A stretch of 64,000 bases of DNA. Source: Pseudomonas marginalis. Lineage in GTDB: Bacteria; Pseudomonadota; Gammaproteobacteria; Pseudomonadales; Pseudomonadaceae. Under the pieces are notes generated by a model. That model was given only the letters and a program-made list of their open reading frames with translations, had not been told where the DNA came from and ran no database searches. Where the stretch lies: assembly GCF_008692035.1 (NCBI RefSeq), contig NZ_VTFG01000003.1, positions 186,001-250,000 on the forward strand, given 5' to 3'. The position numbers and the translations under genes are program-made. Below are positions 44,777-53,036 of this stretch, piece by piece (positions within the stretch are counted from its first letter, which is position 1; every line of letters begins with the position of its first letter).

Positions 44777-45709
44777 TTATCGATCCCAATACGGCACCGT
44801 CCCAAAACACTCCACGAAATAATCGATCACCGTGCGCACCTTCAGCGACAGCCTGCGGCTCCCCGGCCACAGCGCCGCGATCTGCTGCGGCTCCAGCGTG
44901 GTCGCCACTTCATATTCCGTCAGTACTGCTTGCAGGGTGCCAGCGCGCAGGCCTTCGCCGATCAGCCAGGACGGAAACACCACCAGGCCCAGGCCTTGTT
45001 CAGCGGCGTGGGTGAGGGTGTCGGCGTGGTTGCCGGTGATCGGGCCCTTGACGCTGTAGGGCGTCCAGTCGTCCTGGCCTTTGCGGAAGAACCAGCGTTG
45101 CTGGCCGGTGATGCCCTTGTAGGCCAGGCACTGATGATGGAGCAGTTCCTCGGGGTGCTGGGGCGTGCCCTGGCGGGCCAGGTAGGCTGGGCTGGCGGCG
45201 AGGCGAAAGCGCTGGGGGGCGAAGATGCGTGCCTGCATGCTGGAATCGTTGAGCACGCCGATACGGAACAGCAGGTCGGTGCCGTCTTGCAGCGGGTCGA
45301 CGTATGTATCGGTTTGCTGGATGTCCAATTGCAGCTTCGGGTAGCGCCGGCATAACTCGCCCAGCCACGGTGACAGGTGACGCTGGCCGAACACCATCGG
45401 CGCGTTGATGCGCACCAGGCCGCTGGGTTCGCTTTCCTGTTCCTGCAGGGCCTGGCCGGCGGCTTCCAGCTGTTCGAGCAGCAAGCGCGCGTGTCGCCCC
45501 AGCAGGCGCCCGGCCTCGGTGGGGCTCACTGCGCGGGTGTGGCGGTAGAGCAACTGCTGGCCGAGGGCCTGCTCCATCAGTTGGATCTGCCGGGAGATGG
45601 AGGAGGGCGCCAGGCCTTCGCGGCGGGCCACTTCGGAAAAGCTGCCGTGGTCCAGCACCGCGACGAACAGGCGCAGCGCCTTGAAACTCAATTCATTCAA
45701 GCCCTGCAT
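44777..45709 (-). CDS. LysR-type transcriptional regulator
   Basis: A 310-residue LysR regulator. The N-terminal HTH is ALRLFVAVLDHGSFSEVARR and PSSISRQIQLMEQALGQQLL. The effector domain has PMVFGQRHLSPWLGELCRRY and SWLIGEGLRAGTLQAVLTEY. It resembles the CrgA/DsdC-like LysR subgroup. ATG 45709 follows GGAGG. It diverges from a two-gene DMT transporter unit starting at 45827, which it probably regulates. An 8-bp palindrome TTGCGCAA lies at 45731-45738 in the shared promoter region. Confidence 0.9.
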   Translation of the reverse strand: MQGLNELSFKALRLFVAVLDHGSFSEVARREGLAPSSISRQIQLMEQALGQQLLYRHTRAVSPTEAGRLLGRHARLLLEQLEAAGQALQEQESEPSGLVRINAPMVFGQRHLSPWLGELCRRYPKLQLDIQQTDTYVDPLQDGTDLLFRIGVLNDSSMQARIFAPQRFRLAASPAYLARQGTPQHPEELLHHQCLAYKGITGQQRWFFRKGQDDWTPYSVKGPITGNHADTLTHAAEQGLGLVVFPSWLIGEGLRAGTLQAVLTEYEVATTLEPQQIAALWPGSRRLSLKVRTVIDYFVECFGTVPYWDR

Positions 45710-45826
45710 CAGGCCTCCGGGTTGTGCGTATTGCGCAAAGGTGTTGTCGGCATACTCCCATTTATCGCACAGGCAGGCCACCGGATAATGCGCGCCATGT
45801 TTCCTTTATTGACGCGCAGGTGATGT

Positions 45827-46315
45827 ATGCAGGCCAGTTCTATCGAGGGTGTGGCGCAAGCCAGGCCAAAAAACAGCCTCTTACGGTTGCTGTTGTTGCC
45901 GCTGGTGATCCTGGCGGGCATGGGCCTGTCGGTGGAGGCCGGGTTGCTCGGGCCATTGGGCGTGCAGGTCGGGCATTTATGGGCGACCTTGAGCATCTTC
46001 GGTGTCGGCTCGGCGATTCTGTTTTTGCTGCTGCTGTTCAGCGGCCCGCAAAAGGGCCCGGCGTTGTCCGAGTTGCCGCGCTGGCAACTGATCGGTGGGT
46101 TCCTGGGGCCGATGTATGTGGTGGTGCTGACCCTGGCCACGCCGCACATCGGTATTGCCATGACCATGATCGCGATTTTGTCCGGCCAGGTGGGCAAGAG
46201 CGTGCTGATCGACCATTTCGGCTGGTTCGGCACCGCACGCAAACGGGTCAATGGCGAGCGCTGGATAGCCCTGGCGTTGATTGTGGCGGCACTTGTTCTG
46301 ATTGCACGAGGGTAA
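45827..46315 (+). CDS. Half-size DMT transporter subunit (YdcZ/DUF606 family), first of a pair
   Basis: A 162-residue membrane protein with five predicted helices (LLLPLVILAGMGLSVEAGLL, SIFGVGSAILFLLLLFSG, WQLIGGFLGPMYVVVLTLAT). The family is a five-TM relative of EmrE/DMT exporters. It ends LIARG and is followed at once by a second, homologous half-size gene, so the two probably form a heterodimeric transporter. Substrate unknown. Confidence 0.85.
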   Translation: MQASSIEGVAQARPKNSLLRLLLLPLVILAGMGLSVEAGLLGPLGVQVGHLWATLSIFGVGSAILFLLLLFSGPQKGPALSELPRWQLIGGFLGPMYVVVLTLATPHIGIAMTMIAILSGQVGKSVLIDHFGWFGTARKRVNGERWIALALIVAALVLIARG

Positions 46316-46319
46316 GGCG

Positions 46320-46772
46320 ATGAATCTGATTCTGTTATTGGTGCTGGTGATCGCGGCGGGTGCGGTGTTGAGTGTGCAGGCGGCGATCAATGGTCGCCTC
46401 GGCCAGGCGGTGGGCGTGTTGCGCAGCAGTCTGCTGACGTTTGCGGTGGGCGCGCTCACTACCGCGTTGTTGATTTTCTTCTTCGAGCCGGCCCAGTCCG
46501 TGAGCCTGCTCGACGTACCCAAATGGCAATTGACCGGCGCCCTGTTCGGCGTGGTGTACATGATGGTGATGGTCGGGGCCGTGCCGGTGGTCGGTACTGC
46601 AGTGGCGACCGTGGCCGTGATTACCGGGCAATTGGGCATGGGCATGCTGATCGATAACTTCGGGTGGCTGGGCAACCCGGCCGTCGAACTGTCGAGCAGC
46701 CGCATCCTGGCGATGGTGTGCCTGGCTCTGGCCTTGGTGTTCATGTACCGCAGCAATACGCGCACCGACTGA
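46320..46772 (+). CDS. Half-size DMT transporter subunit (YdcZ/DUF606 family), second of a pair
   Basis: A 150-residue membrane protein, paralogue of the preceding gene. Shared blocks include WQLTGALFGVVYMMVMVGAV (compare WQLIGGFLGPMYVVVLTLA in the first) and the GQLGMGMLIDNFGWLG segment (compare GQVGKSVLIDHFGWFG). ATG 46320 lies 4 bp after the previous stop with GGGTAAGG upstream. Divergent to the LysR gene at 44777. Confidence 0.86.
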   Translation: MNLILLLVLVIAAGAVLSVQAAINGRLGQAVGVLRSSLLTFAVGALTTALLIFFFEPAQSVSLLDVPKWQLTGALFGVVYMMVMVGAVPVVGTAVATVAVITGQLGMGMLIDNFGWLGNPAVELSSSRILAMVCLALALVFMYRSNTRTD

Positions 46773-46860
46773 TGGTTTGAACCATCGCCGACGCCTGGCA
46801 GTCACTGCTTAAGGTGCCGGCAACCGCCGCACCGGACGACCATGAAGAAGGAGTCTGGCC

Positions 46861-47031
46861 ATGCCTGATCAAACCTGTGCCTGCCCGCATTGCAAGTGTG
46901 TGCTGGGCGTCGATGCGGTAATGAAGGACGGTAAGGGCTATTGCTGCCAGGGCTGCGCCGAGCATCATGCCCATGGCGAGCCTTGTGCGGCGGCGACGGG
47001 GTGCGAGTGCGCCAAGTCGGCTAAAGGCTGA
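46861..47031 (+). CDS. Bacterial metallothionein
   Basis: A 56-residue cysteine-rich metal-binding protein. It has ten cysteines (6, 8, 11, 13, 28, 29, 32, 42, 48, 50) in the order CACPHCKC ... CCQGC ... C ... CEC, plus histidines at 10, 35, 36 and 38. This is the SmtA/BmtA-type pattern that binds Zn2+ and Cd2+ in the cytoplasm and is common in Pseudomonas. Strong ribosome site AAGGAG before ATG 46861. No SmtB-type repressor gene lies beside it. A small dyad GATGG / CCATC sits at 46771-46787 just after the DMT genes. Confidence 0.9.
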   Translation: MPDQTCACPHCKCVLGVDAVMKDGKGYCCQGCAEHHAHGEPCAAATGCECAKSAKG

Positions 47032-47038
47032 ATACGTT

Positions 47039-47069
47039 CGCAGGGAGCGTCGATAGTGGGCTCCCTGCG
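47039..47069. terminator. Stem-loop between the metallothionein gene and a convergent gene
   Basis: CGCAGGGAG / CTCCCTGCG, a 9-bp perfect stem with a 13-nt loop, 7 bp after the metallothionein stop and 6 bp before the end of the minus-strand gene. It probably serves both convergent genes, but the T runs are weak. Confidence 0.6.
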
Positions 47070-47075
47070 TATCCC

Positions 47076-47339
47076 TTACTGGGGTTCCAGCTCCAGGCGC
47101 AGGCTGTGGTCGGACAAGCGCCGGCTGTCTTTTACCACGCCGCTGGTTCGTCGACCTTCGAGGGCCAGCACCAGGGTCTGCGCATCATGCAAATCGTCCG
47201 GCAGCGGCTGGAACACCTTCAGCACCAGCCAGCCGGGCTTATGCTGCACGCTCACCTGGCACTCGACATGCTTGGCCAGTGGCCCGAACAATGTGTCCCG
47301 GGTGTAATCGATGCGTGCCTTGCCGTTGATTGAATCCAT
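47076..47339 (-). CDS. Small hypothetical protein
   Basis: An 87-residue soluble protein, not recognised. It has INGKARIDYTRDTLFGPLAK, PGWLVLKVFQPLPDDLHD and a basic stretch (RRTSGVVKDSRRLSDHSLRL). ATG 47339 is chosen because AAGGAG lies 8 bases upstream; ATG 47345 is too close to that site. It is encoded 16 bp downstream of another small gene on the same strand, so a two-gene unit is likely. Confidence 0.6.
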   Translation of the reverse strand: MDSINGKARIDYTRDTLFGPLAKHVECQVSVQHKPGWLVLKVFQPLPDDLHDAQTLVLALEGRRTSGVVKDSRRLSDHSLRLELEPQ

Positions 47340-47355
47340 GCTCATTTCTCCTTGA

Positions 47356-47598
47356 TCAAGCCTGGGCGCGCGCATCCGAGCGGCGCCATTGCACGTTTTT
47401 TATGCCGAATTTCTCGGCCTGTTCCTGGCTGGTTTTCTTCACCCGCTCGCGGGCGAAACGGCCGATACGGCCCACGCCAGCGTCACAGCTTGCCCAATGC
47501 CAGGCCTCCAAGGTATCCAGCTTTTCCAGACGAATAATGAAGGACTTGGCTTCGCCATGAAGGGTGTAGTCGATCACAAACAGTTTTGCGTTATTCAT
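47356..47598 (-). CDS. Small conserved Pseudomonas protein (possibly DUF6555 type)
   Basis: An 80-residue soluble protein: NNAKLFVIDYTLHGEAKSFI, LEAWHWASCDAGVGRIGRF and EQAEKFGIKNVQWRRSD. I recall similar short proteins (DUF6555) in Pseudomonas but cannot confirm the family. ATG 47598 follows GAGGGG. The open frame continues upstream to 47730, overlapping the divergent AraC gene, so the longer start is unlikely. Confidence 0.6.
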   Translation of the reverse strand: MNNAKLFVIDYTLHGEAKSFIIRLEKLDTLEAWHWASCDAGVGRIGRFARERVKKTSQEQAEKFGIKNVQWRRSDARAQA

Positions 47599-47714
47599 TG
47601 GCCCCTCAACCCTGGTGGTGTAAGCAAGTGATCGCCCTCGGCGGCAAAAATTCACTCGGATTGTCCGGCGGTGGTCATTACCATGGCGGCTGACTCCCGA
47701 TAGATGTGCTCCCC

Positions 47715-48491
47715 ATGGCCCTGGCCGCACCCCCTGACCTCAGTGATCACGCCGTCCCCGTGCAACCCTTGGCGCGTACTTACCCGCGTGGCCTGTACGT
47801 GGAGCCCCATCGCCACGACTGGGGCCAATTGCTCTATGCCATGAGCGGCGTGATGTGGGTCGAGACCCCTCGGGAGGCCCTGGTGGTACCGCCCCAGCGC
47901 GCAGTCTGGCTGCCGCCGGGCGTGGAGCACGGCATCCGGGTGGTGTCGGATTTGCAGATGCGCAATATCTACTTGCGCCCGGCCTTGGCGGCGACATTGG
48001 ACCGCCAGGTGCAGGTGATTGAAGTCGGTGGGCTGCTGCGTGAGTTGATCGTCACGCTGGTGGAGCAGGGCGACCGCGATGACGCGGGGTATTACGACGC
48101 GGTGGTCGGCCTGGCCCTGCTGGAGTTGCGCCGGGCATGCCGCTCGCAGATTCGTATCGCCATGCCGGTGGAGGCCGATCGCCGGCTGATCAGCGCGTGC
48201 CAGGCGGTCATGGCGGCGCCGTCCCTGGAGATTCCTTTCGAGCAGCATGCGGAAGCGGCCGGTGCCAGCGTGCGCACCTTGGCGCGGCTGTTCCAGCACC
48301 ACCTGGGCATGGGCTTTGCCGAATGGCGCCGCCAGGTGCAATTGGCCACGGCGGTGGCCGAGTTGATCCAGGGTCAGTCGGTCAGCGCTATCGCGCGTTC
48401 CCTGGGCTATTCGCCGAGCAGTTTCAGCGACATGTTCCGGCGTGAACTGGGGATGGCGCCTTCCCAGTATGTGAGTTGGCCGAAATCCTGA
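47715..48491 (+). CDS. AraC-family transcriptional regulator (cupin type)
   Basis: A 258-residue regulator with the same layout as the one at 40114. The N-terminal cupin has EPHRHDWGQLLYAMSGVMWV and VPPQRAVWLPPGVEHGIRV. The C-terminal AraC HTH pair has EAAGASVRTLARLFQHHLG and SVSAIARSLGYSPSSFSDMF. ATG 47715 is preferred to GTG 47706; neither has a strong site. The XapX and oxidoreductase genes downstream are possible targets. Confidence 0.86.
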   Translation: MALAAPPDLSDHAVPVQPLARTYPRGLYVEPHRHDWGQLLYAMSGVMWVETPREALVVPPQRAVWLPPGVEHGIRVVSDLQMRNIYLRPALAATLDRQVQVIEVGGLLRELIVTLVEQGDRDDAGYYDAVVGLALLELRRACRSQIRIAMPVEADRRLISACQAVMAAPSLEIPFEQHAEAAGASVRTLARLFQHHLGMGFAEWRRQVQLATAVAELIQGQSVSAIARSLGYSPSSFSDMFRRELGMAPSQYVSWPKS

Positions 48492-48560
48492 AGCGTTTGG
48501 CCGATGCTGCCGGGATGGGCTTCCTACACTAAGCCCATCAAACCACCAGGCGTCGCCCCC

Positions 48561-48734
48561 ATGAGTTACCTGATCTCCCTTGCCATTGGCCTCTTTGTCG
48601 GCGTGATCTACGGCGCGCTGGACTTCCGTTCGCCCGCACCGCCTGCCATTGCGCTGGTGGGCCTGATGGGCATGCTGCTCGGCGAAAAACTCTGGCCCAT
48701 GGGGCGGCAGTTGCTCAGCGGTTTGTGGTCCTGA
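48561..48734 (+). CDS. XapX-domain small membrane protein
   Basis: A 57-residue protein with two hydrophobic helices (LISLAIGLFVGVIYGALDF and IALVGLMGMLLGEKLWPMG). It matches the XapX family, named for short proteins near the xapAB xanthosine genes. Function unknown. ATG 48561 has no strong site. It is encoded 30 bp before an oxidoreductase gene. Confidence 0.75.
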   Translation: MSYLISLAIGLFVGVIYGALDFRSPAPPAIALVGLMGMLLGEKLWPMGRQLLSGLWS

Positions 48735-48764
48735 TTCCTCTTCTCCCTTCGATGGATACTGGCA

Positions 48765-49724
48765 ATGAAAGCACTGCAATTTTCCGCTACTGGCGACCTC
48801 GGCGCCCTGAGCTTCGTCGACGTCGCCACGCCGGTACCGGCCGCCGATGAAGTGCTGGTACAGATCAAGGCGGCGGGCCTCAACCCCAGCGACGTGAAGA
48901 ACGTACTCGGGCGTTTCCCCTACACCACCGTGCCGCGCATACCTGGCCGCGACTTCGCCGGCGTGGTCGTGCAGGGGCCCCAGGCGCTGGTGGGGCAGGA
49001 GGTCTGGGGCACCGGTCGCGACCTGGGCTTTTTCGCCGACGGTTCCCACGCCCAATACCTCACCGTGTCGGCCAAAGGCGTGGCGCATAAACCTGCCCAC
49101 CTGAGTTTTGCCCAGGCCGCCAGCCTGGGTGTGCCCTACACCACGGCCTGGGATGCGCTGCAGCGCAGTGGTGTGGGCAAAGGCACGCGCTTGCTGGTGA
49201 TCGGCGCCAATGGGGCGGTGGGCAGCGCGGCATTAGCCTTGGGGAGGGTCCTGGGTGCCCAGGTGTTGGCGGCGGTGCGCAAGGCTGACCAGGTCGAGGT
49301 ATTGCAGGCGCAAGGGTTCGACGCGATTGCGTTGGGCAAGCCCGAAGCGCTGGGCGCGCAGGTGAATGCGGTGTTCAAGGGCGGCGCCGATGTGATCTTC
49401 GACACCACCGGTTTCTGGCTGCCGGCGGCCGTGGCAGGCCTGGCGCCGTTCGGTCGCATCGCGATCATTGCCGCGCCGGTGGACGGTCACGTACAACTGC
49501 CGGCCCTGGCCCTGTATCGCAAGGGCGGCTCGGTGGTGGGGATCAATTCATTGCTCTACAACTGTGAGCAGTGCGCGGTGATGCTGGAGCAGTTCGGACG
49601 TTTTTTCGACGAAGGCTTGTTGCCGCTGCCCACCGGCCTGCGCGAGGTGGCGCTGGCCGATGGCGTGCAGTGCTATGAGGACGTGAATCAAGGCTGTGCG
49701 GACAAGATCATCTTGCTGCCTTGA
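48765..49724 (+). CDS. Zinc-independent quinone oxidoreductase / MDR-family dehydrogenase
   Basis: A 319-residue NADPH-dependent oxidoreductase of the quinone reductase branch. The GroES-like N-domain has VQIKAAGLNPSDVKNVLGRF and IPGRDFAGVVV. The Rossmann part has LLVIGANGAVGSAALALGRV. It lacks the cysteine cluster and catalytic zinc ligands of alcohol dehydrogenases. Substrate unknown. Confidence 0.85.
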   Translation: MKALQFSATGDLGALSFVDVATPVPAADEVLVQIKAAGLNPSDVKNVLGRFPYTTVPRIPGRDFAGVVVQGPQALVGQEVWGTGRDLGFFADGSHAQYLTVSAKGVAHKPAHLSFAQAASLGVPYTTAWDALQRSGVGKGTRLLVIGANGAVGSAALALGRVLGAQVLAAVRKADQVEVLQAQGFDAIALGKPEALGAQVNAVFKGGADVIFDTTGFWLPAAVAGLAPFGRIAIIAAPVDGHVQLPALALYRKGGSVVGINSLLYNCEQCAVMLEQFGRFFDEGLLPLPTGLREVALADGVQCYEDVNQGCADKIILLP

Positions 49725-49740
49725 CCCATGTCGCTCCGCA

Positions 49741-50769
49741 CTAGGCTTCTGGGACGCCTTTTTCCCACGCCTGCCAGTTCTTGAGGATCGCCTGTACCAG
49801 CGGGTTCCCCGTGCGGTACAGGTTTTCCAGCGCCGGTACGAACCCGCCCTGGTCGGCGTACTTGAGCAGGTTGTCGACTTCGCTGTAGCCGGGGTATGGG
49901 CGGTCGAAGTCCGAACCGGCACGTACGACGGCCAGGCGCTGGATGTCCACCAACCCCTCGCGGCTGGCGCGCAGCAAGGCTTCGTAGGTGGAGTTGTCTT
50001 CCTGTTGGGTGGTGCAGTACTCGCCTTTGTTATCCGTGAGCAGCTTGGTCCACACCTCGGCGCGTTCGCTCAGGCGCGTACCGGAGAACCAGGTGTTGCC
50101 CGCCAGGGTGTCGCAGCGGGTGACTCGCGGCGGCTGGTTGGCGGGGGCGGCGGGGTAGTGTTTGCGCCAGGCGGCGGACTCTTTGCTTTCCGTAAGTTCG
50201 ACGGTGTGCGACAGGGCGAACGCCTTGGCCTGCAGCTTGGGGTTCAGCTCAAACACTTCGGTCTTGTAGTCCAGCGGCGGCTTTTCGTTGGGCCCCTTGG
50301 TGTTGATGCCAAGGTAGCCGGTCGGCCAATCCTTGGGCGCATCCCGCGAATCCAGCTCCCACTGGGTGCCGAACTCCACCAGGTAGTGGGCCCAGGCGGC
50401 AGTGCCGATGGTGCCGTGTTTCGGGCTGATCCCGGCAATCCCGGCGATCAGGAAATAGCTCTGGCGCAGGTCGAACTTGGGCGACAACGCCAGGGCCAGG
50501 GTGGACGCGGCGGCGTTGGTCTGGCCCATGCCGGTCACCAGCAGGCACACGTCCCGGGTGTTGCAGCGGATCACCGGGTATTCGGCAGACAGGCCCGGCA
50601 CGCGCACTTCCTGCTTGAGTTCCAGGCGGTCGATCCAGGTTTGCGCCTCGGGGGCGAACATGGTGATCAGCATCACCTTGGGCTTGATGGGGGCAGCAGA
50701 ATCAGCCAGCACCACATGGGGCAGCAGGGCAAGGCCGACGGCCAGCGAAAGACGGGTAAATGTATTCAT
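49741..50769 (-). CDS. Purine nucleoside permease (NUP family)
   Basis: A 342-residue exported protein of the purine nucleoside permease family (related to fungal NUP proteins). Signal peptide LSLAVGLALLPHVVLA. Family blocks: PKVMLITMFAPEAQTWIDRL, CLLVTGMGQTNAAASTLALA, FLIAGIAGISPKHGTIGTAA, QEDNSTYEALLRASREGLVD and VVRAGSDFDRPYPG. The fold is related to nucleoside phosphorylases. It lies directly downstream of a Tsx nucleoside channel gene (14 bp gap), forming a nucleoside uptake unit. Confidence 0.88.
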   Translation of the reverse strand: MNTFTRLSLAVGLALLPHVVLADSAAPIKPKVMLITMFAPEAQTWIDRLELKQEVRVPGLSAEYPVIRCNTRDVCLLVTGMGQTNAAASTLALALSPKFDLRQSYFLIAGIAGISPKHGTIGTAAWAHYLVEFGTQWELDSRDAPKDWPTGYLGINTKGPNEKPPLDYKTEVFELNPKLQAKAFALSHTVELTESKESAAWRKHYPAAPANQPPRVTRCDTLAGNTWFSGTRLSERAEVWTKLLTDNKGEYCTTQQEDNSTYEALLRASREGLVDIQRLAVVRAGSDFDRPYPGYSEVDNLLKYADQGGFVPALENLYRTGNPLVQAILKNWQAWEKGVPEA

Positions 50770-50783
50770 CTAATACTCCTTGA

Positions 50784-51731
50784 TCAGAATTGGTAGCCCA
50801 CGCCAGCGTAATAACCCCAGCCGTCGGAGCGGGCGCGGAAGTTACCCTCGCCGAAGTTCAACTCACTGCCATCTTCCCAGTTGCCGCCGTTATGAAAATA
50901 ACGACCGACCAGGGTGAAGCGCAGGTGGGTGAAGGAATACAGCAGCACGTTGGTCGCCACCAGGGCGTTGGCGGTGCGCGCCGGGTTGTCCTTGTGCAGG
51001 TCCGAGCCGAAATCGTAGTTGGTGAAACCGATATAGGTCAGCGACGCACCGTTATCGAACTTGCCGATGGGCACGATGTATTTCATCTGTGCGCGGTAGC
51101 CATCCCAGGAATACTCATTGCTGGCGCCGTAGTTTTCCCACTGGTAACGCCCGTAGAAGTTCGCCGACAAGTTGACCTGCGAGTGGGTGTCGATATCGGT
51201 GCCGAGGCCGCTGTACAGGGTGTTGGCACGGTTGGCTTTGTTGCTGCCGTGGTCGTAGATCCAGTCGAACGCCACATACCATTCCTTGAACGGGCCGATG
51301 GCCAGGCTGCGTCCGGCCAGGTAGTCGATGGAGATACGCGGCTCGTGCTCCATGAACACCGGCGAGCCATGGTCCCACGCGCCTTTGTCGTTACTGTTGC
51401 CGATGCCGAGGATCTTCGGCACGTCGATGTAGCCGTACAACTCGAAGGGCCCCTTGCGGCCGAAGTACTCGTATTCCAGGTACACATCATCCTGGGGCTT
51501 GGGGCCGAAGCTGATGTCTTTACTGCCGATCAGCGTCAGGTCCTGGTTGAACCATTCCGACAGATAGACGCCTTTTTTTGCCGGGCTGGCTTCAGGGCTC
51601 AGGGTTTCGCCCTGTGCTGAGTCATCCACGGGTTTTTCCTGCGCCAAAATGGGCGCGCTGAGTACTCCCGTTACGGCGGCCAGTAGCAAGGAAACACCAA
51701 AGCAGACACGGGGCCTTGAGGTGGGGTGCAT
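50784..51731 (-). CDS. Tsx-like nucleoside-specific outer-membrane channel
   Basis: A 315-residue outer-membrane channel. Signal peptide ending APILA at about residue 30. The barrel carries Tsx-family blocks: YLEYEYFGRKGPFELYGYID, VFMEHEPRISIDYLAGRSLA and FKEWYVAFDWIYDH. The C-terminus YYAGVGYQF ends in aromatic F. It is the first gene of the unit with the purine nucleoside permease. The 155 bp upstream contain a TACCAACTTTTCTTAATGGC stretch but no operator I can name. Confidence 0.88.
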   Translation of the reverse strand: MHPTSRPRVCFGVSLLLAAVTGVLSAPILAQEKPVDDSAQGETLSPEASPAKKGVYLSEWFNQDLTLIGSKDISFGPKPQDDVYLEYEYFGRKGPFELYGYIDVPKILGIGNSNDKGAWDHGSPVFMEHEPRISIDYLAGRSLAIGPFKEWYVAFDWIYDHGSNKANRANTLYSGLGTDIDTHSQVNLSANFYGRYQWENYGASNEYSWDGYRAQMKYIVPIGKFDNGASLTYIGFTNYDFGSDLHKDNPARTANALVATNVLLYSFTHLRFTLVGRYFHNGGNWEDGSELNFGEGNFRARSDGWGYYAGVGYQF

Positions 51732-51886
51732 TGAAAGTCCCTATTCGTACGCGGTTTGAACCCGATTCATCGGGTCGTGGTGAACTTGGCAGTCAAGTTC
51801 GTACCGCAAACGGTTGCACAGGCTGTACCAACTTTTCTTAATGGCTTGAATGTCATGGAAAAAAGCAGAATTACTCGACCTTTTGA

Positions 51887-52825
51887 TCAGAAATGACTGG
51901 GTGTCATTTTCTCGATGGGGTTGAACAGGTGTATCGGCGGTTCGCGGCGATATTCACTGGGCGTCTGGTGCATCTCGATCCGGAAGTGCCGGTTGAAGTT
52001 GGACAGGTTGGCGTAGCCCACTTCAAAACAGATATCCGCCACCGACATCTCGCTTTGCAGCAATAACCGACAGGCGCGTTGCACGCGGAATTTGCGCATC
52101 AGGTCGATAAACCCATGGCCCGTGTTGCGCTTGAAGAAACGTGAGAAGCCCGGTTCGCTCATGTCCAACTGTTGGGCGATGACCGAGAGGCGCACGTCGC
52201 CGGTGAGTTCGCGCATCAGGTAGTCGAAGGCCTTGTTGATGCGCTCGGCGCTGCGTGCGTCCAGGGTCGGGGCGTAACAGGGGCTGGCCAGGGCCTTTAC
52301 CTGCTGGGCCGGGGCGTTTTTCAGGCTGTCGAGCAGTTGCAGGAACAGGGTCAGCCGTTGCAGGCCGTGGGCGTTGCCGATAGCTTCCATCAACCTCGCA
52401 GCCTGTACGGCGGTGTCGCCGCTGAACTCCAGGCCGCGCCGGGCCTGTTCGAACAACGGCTGCAAGTCGCCGAGTTCCGGCAGGGTGTTGCGCAGGGCGA
52501 GGAGGGCGGCGCCGTCGAATTGCAGCACCACGTCGCGGCCGGCCAGGTGTTCGCCGGGGGCCAGTTCGCCGATCCAGTCATGGGGCAGGTCCGGGCCGAT
52601 CAGCGCCACATGCCCGGCACTGAACGCACCGATATAGTCGCCCGCCACCAACTTGCCGCTGCCCTGGCGGATCAGGTGGATTTCAAATTCGGGATGGTGA
52701 TTCCAGCGCGCCAGATCGTAAGGGTAGTCATGTTCGAACCAGCGAAAGCAGTGCTGCGGTTCGGGCAGGATCACTTCGAGTTCGGCAGGGCGATGTTCGA
52801 ACAGCTTGGCGCGGCTGATGGGCAT
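51887..52825 (-). CDS. AraC-family regulator (MtlR-like) of the polyol locus
   Basis: A 312-residue regulator. The N-terminal cupin-like ligand domain has ARWNHHPEFEIHLIRQGSGK and GHVALIGPDLPHDWIGEL. The C-terminal AraC HTH pair has RLSVIAQQLDMSEPGFSRFF and SVADICFEVGYANLSNFNRH. It resembles MtlR, the mannitol/arabitol/glucitol activator of P. fluorescens (family memory). ATG 52825 has AGAGG at good spacing; ATG 52831 is possible. It diverges from a sugar-binding-protein gene at 53037. Confidence 0.85.
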   Translation of the reverse strand: MPISRAKLFEHRPAELEVILPEPQHCFRWFEHDYPYDLARWNHHPEFEIHLIRQGSGKLVAGDYIGAFSAGHVALIGPDLPHDWIGELAPGEHLAGRDVVLQFDGAALLALRNTLPELGDLQPLFEQARRGLEFSGDTAVQAARLMEAIGNAHGLQRLTLFLQLLDSLKNAPAQQVKALASPCYAPTLDARSAERINKAFDYLMRELTGDVRLSVIAQQLDMSEPGFSRFFKRNTGHGFIDLMRKFRVQRACRLLLQSEMSVADICFEVGYANLSNFNRHFRIEMHQTPSEYRREPPIHLFNPIEKMTPSHF

Positions 52826-52907
52826 GGTCATGCCTCTTTTAGTTGTGGAATCGCCTAAAAATACGCGGGTTGGCAATCCCTGCGCTACCCCCGGTTTCGC
52901 CCGGCAC

Positions 52908-52949
52908 TGATACTTTTTTGATCCTGAGCCAGCGGTTAAAAAAGTATCA
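52908..52949. promoter_or_regulatory. Inverted repeat in the AraC/polyol divergent promoter region
   Basis: TGATACTTTTTT at 52908-52919 and AAAAAAGTATCA at 52938-52949 form a 12-bp perfect inverted repeat with an 18-bp spacer, 87 bp upstream of the sugar-binding-protein start. It is a good candidate for the AraC-type regulator's operator, though no binding data exist here. Confidence 0.5.
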
Positions 52950-53036
52950 GCCGCGCATGCGCCATGCGTTTGTGAGGGCTAGGCCCAAGCTGCTGTAATC
53001 GGCCCTCAACAACAAAAACAACAGGTGGAAACCGCT

